DNA from: Kitasatospora sp. SUK 42 | GTDB lineage: Bacteria; Actinomycetota; Actinomycetes; Streptomycetales; Streptomycetaceae | Length of the DNA: 64,000 nucleotides | Direction of reading: 5' to 3' | NCBI RefSeq assembly: GCF_015776785.2 | Contig: NZ_LFMD02000007.1 | Coordinates: 483,127-547,126 of the forward strand | Shown here: piece after piece, positions 60,237 to 64,000 of the stretch | Numbering within the stretch: the first letter of the stretch is position 1 | Layout: the number at the start of each line of letters is the position of its first letter | Notes under the pieces: model-generated | What the model was told of the DNA's origin: nothing | The model's database searches: none | The model's input: only the letters and a program-made list of their open reading frames with translations | Program-made: the position numbers and the translations under genes

Positions 60237-61115
60237 TCAGCACCCGCCGACCGAGGCCCCCGGCGACGCCAGCACCCGGGCCGCGCACCGGTGCCCGAGC
60301 CCGGCCGCCAGGTGCAGGTCCCCGGCGTCCAGGAACCCGGCCAGGAAGCCCGCCGCGAACGCGTCCCCGGCCCCGGTGAGGTCGCGCACCTCGGCGACCG
60401 GCGGCACCGGCACCGTGAGCAGCGGCTCGCCGGGCACGTCGACGGTGGTCGCCTCGGCGCCCGACTTGGTGACCACCGTGGTCGCGGCCAACCGGGCCCG
60501 CTCCGGCCCCGGCAGGCCGTCCACCAGCAGCCCGAGGTAGCCGGACTCGGAGCGGTTGGCGAACACGAAGGTCGGCGCCAACTCGGCCAGCAGGGCGAGG
60601 AACCGCTCCCGTCCGAACTGCTCCAGCATGCCGGTCGAGGACGCGTCCACCGAGGTGGTGCCGCCCGCCTCCCGGACCCGGGCGAGCGCGTCCACCGCCG
60701 TCCGGCCGATCGGATCGCCGTCGAAGGAGTAGGCGGGCACGTGCAGGTGGGTCAGGCCGGCCAGCCACTCGTCCGGGACGCGTTCCAGCAGCTTGGCGGC
60801 GCCGCGGTCGGGCAGCATGGTCCGCTCGCCGTCCTGGTCGATGAGCACCACGATGCTGCCGGTCCGGCCGCGCCGCTGCACCCGTACGTCCACGCCGTGG
60901 CCGCCGAGTTCGGCGACGACCCCGTCCCCGACGGCGTCCTCGCCGACGCAGCCGAGGAAGCGGGCCGGGTGGTGCCCGGCGGCGAAGCAGGCGACGTTGG
61001 CCGCGCTGCCGCCGCGCCGCCGGAACACCCGGGCGTCGGAGTCGGTGCCGTGGCGCAGCGGGCCGCCGGCCCAGACCACGATGTCCTCGACGAGGTCGCC
61101 GAGCACCCCGAGCAC
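60237..61115 (-). CDS. psuK: PfkB-family kinase, pseudouridine kinase
   Basis: 292 residues of the ribokinase fold. It has GGSAANVACFAAG near the N-terminus and the PfkB signature 2 DLTGAGDAFAAGFLAGFL with catalytic Asp. It starts with GTG 3 nt after the psuG stop, so it is translationally coupled. In this context it phosphorylates pseudouridine to pseudouridine 5'-phosphate, the substrate of PsuG. Confidence 0.85.
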   Translation of the reverse strand: MLGVLGDLVEDIVVWAGGPLRHGTDSDARVFRRRGGSAANVACFAAGHHPARFLGCVGEDAVGDGVVAELGGHGVDVRVQRRGRTGSIVVLIDQDGERTMLPDRGAAKLLERVPDEWLAGLTHLHVPAYSFDGDPIGRTAVDALARVREAGGTTSVDASSTGMLEQFGRERFLALLAELAPTFVFANRSESGYLGLLVDGLPGPERARLAATTVVTKSGAEATTVDVPGEPLLTVPVPPVAEVRDLTGAGDAFAAGFLAGFLDAGDLHLAAGLGHRCAARVLASPGASVGGC

Positions 61116-61118
61116 GGG

Positions 61119-62060
61119 TCAGGCCCCGGTCGGGGCGGCTGCCAGCGCGGTGGCGATCTCGCCCCCGAGGCGGACGTTGCCCCGGTAGACCTCGACGTTG
61201 ACCTCCAGGCTGCGGCCGCCGGTGTCGCGCTGGATGTGGTCGAGCAGGAACGGCGTGGAGGCGTTGCCGGTGATGCCCTGGCGCTCGGCCTCGGCCCAGG
61301 CGCGGGCGAGGATGCCGTCCAGCTCCTCCGGCGGCAGTTGCTTGGCCGGGTCGACCGGGTTGGCGATCAGGACGGCCTGCGGCAGGCCGAGCCGGTCGCG
61401 GGCGTCGATGACCTCGGCGGCCTCCTCGGGCGACTGGACGCTGAAGTTGATCTCGTGGCCGGAGTCGGTGATGTAGAAGCCGGGGTACTTGCGGGTGCGG
61501 TAGCCGATGACCGGGATGTTGAGGGTCTCGAAGCGCTCCAGGGTGGCCCGGATGTCGAGGATGGACTTCACCCCGGCGCTGATCACGGTGACGGGGGTGG
61601 CGGCCAGGGTGGTCATGTCGGCGGACTCGTCGAAGCTCTCCGAGGCGCCGAAGTGGACGCCGCCGAGGCCGCCGGTGGAGAAGACCCGGACGCCCGCGCG
61701 GTGGGCGAGGAAGGCGGTGGCGGCGACGGTGGTGCCGCCGTGGCGGCCGAGCGCGGCGACCACGGGCAGGTCGCGCAGGCTGACCTTGTCCAGGCCGTCG
61801 GTCGCGGCCAGTTCGGTGATCTGTTCGGTGCTCAGTCCGACCGTGGGGACTCCCGCGTGCACACCGATGGTCGCCGGGACGACGCCGGCCTCCCGCAGTT
61901 GCTGCTCGGCCTCCAGCGCGACGGCCAGGTTGCGGGGCCGGGGCAGGCCGTGGGTGAAGATCGTCGACTCCAGGGCGACCACGGGACGGCCGTCGGCGAC
62001 GGCCTGCGCGACCTCCTCGGAAACCCGGATGGCGGGGGTTGTGCTGGGCAGTCCGGTCAT
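61119..62060 (-). CDS. psuG: Pseudouridine-5'-phosphate glycosidase
   Basis: 313 residues, normal length. Conserved regions include VALESTIFTHGLPRPRN, GVHAGVPTVGL and VSLRDLPVVAALGRHGGTTV with the catalytic Lys, and FSTGGLGGVHFGA. It cleaves pseudouridine phosphate to uracil and ribose 5-phosphate. The ATG at 62060 has AGGAAG 9 nt upstream. The operon psuG-psuK is divergent from a LysR gene. Confidence 0.92.
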   Translation of the reverse strand: MTGLPSTTPAIRVSEEVAQAVADGRPVVALESTIFTHGLPRPRNLAVALEAEQQLREAGVVPATIGVHAGVPTVGLSTEQITELAATDGLDKVSLRDLPVVAALGRHGGTTVAATAFLAHRAGVRVFSTGGLGGVHFGASESFDESADMTTLAATPVTVISAGVKSILDIRATLERFETLNIPVIGYRTRKYPGFYITDSGHEINFSVQSPEEAAEVIDARDRLGLPQAVLIANPVDPAKQLPPEELDGILARAWAEAERQGITGNASTPFLLDHIQRDTGGRSLEVNVEVYRGNVRLGGEIATALAAAPTGA

Positions 62061-62127
62061 GGTGGGAGCTTCCTGTGAGATGCCACTGCGGTGGGGCAAC
62101 GTGCTGGAAAGCGTATGAACGGCTCGC

Positions 62128-62161
62128 ATCGGAATCCAGAATGAGTACTGGGATTTCCGAT
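62128..62161. promoter_or_regulatory. Long imperfect inverted repeat upstream of psuG
   Basis: ATCGGAATCC and GGATTTCCGAT form a dyad with 13 nt between the arms and one unpaired base, between psuG and the LysR gene. It may be an activation site of the LysR protein. Confidence 0.45.
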
Positions 62162-62165
62162 AGCC

Positions 62166-62185
62166 ATACGACTATTAGTTCGTAT
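62166..62185. promoter_or_regulatory. LysR-type operator candidate
   Basis: ATACGA-N8-TCGTAT is a perfect dyad containing the T-N11-A pattern of LysR boxes, 44 nt before the lysR ATG. With the adjacent dyad at 62128-62161 it forms the usual recognition plus activation arrangement. Confidence 0.65.
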
Positions 62186-62228
62186 TGGCCCACCTTGCTT
62201 CGTCCCTGTACGCACTAGGCTGACCGCC

Positions 62229-63131
62229 ATGGGTTTCACCTTGCGTCAGCTGGAGGTCTTCCTGACCGTCGCCGAGACGCTGCACTTCGGCCGGGCCGCC
62301 GAGCGGCTGCACATCTCGCAGCCGACGGTCAGTCAGGAGGTCGCCCGGCTGGAGCGGACCGTCGGCGTCGAACTGTTCGACCGCAGCCGCCGCTCGGTGG
62401 CCCTGACCGAGGCGGGCGAGGTGATGGCCGCCGAGAGCGCCCGGCTGCTCGGCCAGGCCGAGGAGCTGCTGGCCAGGGTCCGGCTGCACGAGGAGTCCCG
62501 GCTGCGAACGGCTCGGATCGTCGCCTCGCCGAGCGTGGTGAACCGGCTGCTGCCGGCCGTGGTCAGCCGGGCCGAGCAGGAGCTGCCCGCGCTCAACACC
62601 GCCGAACTCGCCGTGGACACCGGGCAGGTCTCCACCACCCTGGCCGCCGAGCTCGCCGACATCGGCCTCGGCCGCTTCCTGGAGGAGGTGCCCGGCTACC
62701 GGCTGGAGCGCATCGCCGACGAGCCGGTGCGGGTGGCCCTCGGCCGGGACCACCCGCTGGCCGGACGGGCCGGCCTGGGCCTGGCCGAACTGCGCGACCT
62801 GCCACTGCTGCTGTGGCCGCGCGAGCAGCACCCGCGCTACTACGACCACGTGCTCGGCCTGTGCGCGGAGCACGGCGTCGACCCGCCGGTGCTGGTCAGC
62901 CCGCCGCGGATCGTCGGCTCCCGGCTCTACCTGCTCGCCCGCAACCGCGCCTTCTCCCTGGTGCCCGGCTCGATGACCGGTCACCTCACCGAGGACGTGG
63001 CCACCGTGCGACTGGACGGCCGGGCCACCCTGCCACTGGAGATGCAGTGGCGCACGGACGACCGGCGGCCCCCGCTGGCGACGCTGCGCGACCTGATCCG
63101 GCAGGAGGCGGCCGAGTTGGAGGAGGCCTGA
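62229..63131 (+). CDS. LysR-family transcriptional regulator
   Basis: 300 residues. The N-terminal winged helix is FTLRQLEVFLTVAETLHFGRA and ISQPTVSQEVARLERTVG; the rest is a periplasmic-binding-protein-like effector domain. It is divergent from psuG-psuK and probably controls these genes, responding to a metabolite of pseudouridine breakdown (inference). Confidence 0.85.
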   Translation: MGFTLRQLEVFLTVAETLHFGRAAERLHISQPTVSQEVARLERTVGVELFDRSRRSVALTEAGEVMAAESARLLGQAEELLARVRLHEESRLRTARIVASPSVVNRLLPAVVSRAEQELPALNTAELAVDTGQVSTTLAAELADIGLGRFLEEVPGYRLERIADEPVRVALGRDHPLAGRAGLGLAELRDLPLLLWPREQHPRYYDHVLGLCAEHGVDPPVLVSPPRIVGSRLYLLARNRAFSLVPGSMTGHLTEDVATVRLDGRATLPLEMQWRTDDRRPPLATLRDLIRQEAAELEEA

Positions 63132-63258
63132 CGGGCGGCGGCAGCGGACTGGACCTCGACAACCCTTGACGCTGGCATGCCACCGCCGGAAGGATGCCCG
63201 GATCACCCACCCGGCCCGTCGCAGCGCCGACCGGCCGGCCGACCCCCGGGGATCCGCC

Positions 63259-64000
63259 TTGGCCCTGCGCCCGCTGCTCCGCCGCGCCGCCGGATTGATC
63301 GGCGCCGCCACCCTCGCCCTCGCCGGCACCCTCACCGCCGCCGGCCCCGCCCACGCCGACTTCGGCACCGGCTACCACGACCCGGTCACCGCCACCCGCC
63401 CGCTCACCCGCCCCGACACCCGCTCCTGCACCGTCGAGGTGATGCACGAGTGGGAGTTCCGCGACGGCTACGGCAACCCGCCGGACACCCCGTACACCGC
63501 CACCCTCACCCCGCCCGCCGACTGCGCCGGGCCCTGGTCGGCCGTGGTGCTGGACCTCCACGGGCAGGTCGCCGGGCGGCAGTTCGACCGGATCTTCAGT
63601 GTCCGCGTCGGCGGGGTCCAGGTGCTGCTCTCCTCCACCCCGGAGCCCTCCAAGGACGGCATCCGGTGGAACGTCGAGCACGACGTCACCCGTTACGCCC
63701 CGCTGTTCACGGCCGGTCCGCAGCCGTTCTCCTTCGACCTCGCCAACGTCACCGACGCCACCTACACCGGCGTCTACCGGATATCGGCGAGCCTGACCTT
63801 CTACACCGCGAACGACCGCTGGCCCGCCGCCCGCGCCGCCGACCGGCTGCTCACCACCGGCCCCTTCTCGCTCACCCAGGCCGCCCCGGCCGCCGGGCGC
63901 GAACTCACCTTCCCGCGGAACCTCGAACGCCTCACCGCCGAGGTGTACGCCCGGGGCGGCGGCGCCTGCGAGGAGTTCGCGTACGCCTCCGCGCCGGACG
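63259..64000 (+). CDS. Secreted PNGase A-like protein, N-terminal part
   Basis: The frame opens at a TTG (63259) with a GGGGA 6 nt upstream and runs beyond the window, 247 codons visible. The signal peptide (LRPLLRRAAGLIGAATLALAG) ends PAHA-DFG at residue 33. The mature sequence has TCTVEVMHEWEFRDGYGN, WSAVVLDLHGQVAGRQFDRI, and EPSKDGIRWNVEHDVTRYAP, typical of peptide-N4-(N-acetyl-beta-glucosaminyl)asparagine amidase A-type proteins. It should release N-glycans from glycoproteins outside the cell. No ATG or GTG start fits the frame. Confidence 0.75.
   Translation, partial: MALRPLLRRAAGLIGAATLALAGTLTAAGPAHADFGTGYHDPVTATRPLTRPDTRSCTVEVMHEWEFRDGYGNPPDTPYTATLTPPADCAGPWSAVVLDLHGQVAGRQFDRIFSVRVGGVQVLLSSTPEPSKDGIRWNVEHDVTRYAPLFTAGPQPFSFDLANVTDATYTGVYRISASLTFYTANDRWPAARAADRLLTTGPFSLTQAAPAAGRELTFPRNLERLTAEVYARGGGACEEFAYASAPD

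Overview
The window is 64 kb of very GC-rich actinobacterial chromosome: GTG, TTG and even CTG starts are frequent, coupled genes overlap as ATGA or GTGA, and TetR, MarR, PaaX, IclR, ArsR and LysR regulators are abundant. An almost exact match to the mature guanyl-specific ribonuclease Sa (originally from Streptomyces, now Kitasatospora, aureofaciens) points to Streptomyces or more likely Kitasatospora. No rRNA, canonical tRNA, transposase, CRISPR array or large natural-product cluster is visible.

Layout. 1-2.4 kb: end of an amino-acid permease, then an SDR dehydrogenase divergent from a TetR regulator with two tandem operator-like dyads. 2.5-5.8 kb: translationally coupled operon of two GT-B glycosyltransferases and an SGNH hydrolase. 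5.9-7.5 kb: tandem Nudix hydrolase and a small conserved protein. 7.6-10 kb: minus-strand operon of three Roadblock/LC7 proteins plus a DUF4388-like protein, without a GTPase. 10.4 kb: first copy of a repeated structured RNA gene. 10.6-14.9 kb: TetR, YtcJ-like amidohydrolase and APC permease. 15-18 kb: LLM flavin oxidoreductase, DUF2269-like membrane protein and a chromosomal endolysin-like amidase. 18.3-22.6 kb: a two-gene operon (glycosyltransferase-like protein and GNAT) behind a DasR-like site, a zinc alcohol dehydrogenase and a membrane-anchored sensor-like protein.

22.9-33.8 kb is the metabolic centre: aroyl-CoA ligase fused to a hotdog thioesterase, salicylyl-CoA 5-hydroxylase/OYE fusion, nitrilase, gentisate 1,2-dioxygenase, FAH-family hydrolase, maleate-isomerase-like protein, PaaX regulator and a second YtcJ-like amidohydrolase. 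Together they can take salicylate (perhaps released from a nitrile) through CoA thioesters to gentisate, then by direct hydrolysis of maleylpyruvate to pyruvate, maleate and fumarate.

33.8-44.4 kb: two paralogous universal stress proteins, AlkB with an SOS box, a VOC protein, a CUT1-type sugar ABC importer without its own ATPase beside an IclR regulator, two more copies of the RNA gene, a small hydrolase, TetR, and ribonuclease Sa. 44.6-54.5 kb: fused biotin-dependent carboxyltransferase, secreted lytic transglycosylase-like protein, HD hydrolase, AEC transporter, MarR with alpha/beta hydrolase, hypothetical and secreted proteins, DUF1876 and a DMT transporter. 54.5-64 kb: frameshifted DUF6629-like pseudogene, MFS/ArsR pair, degenerate HATPase protein with pentapeptide repeats, PolX, pseudouridine operon psuG-psuK divergent from LysR, and the start of a secreted PNGase A-like protein.

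The most striking unexplained item is the RNA element present three times on the minus strand (about 10.4, 41.2 and 41.4 kb). Its 77-nt core is identical apart from one compensatory base-pair change; each copy has its own promoter-like -10 and strong terminator, and its fold is tRNA-like without being a normal tRNA.
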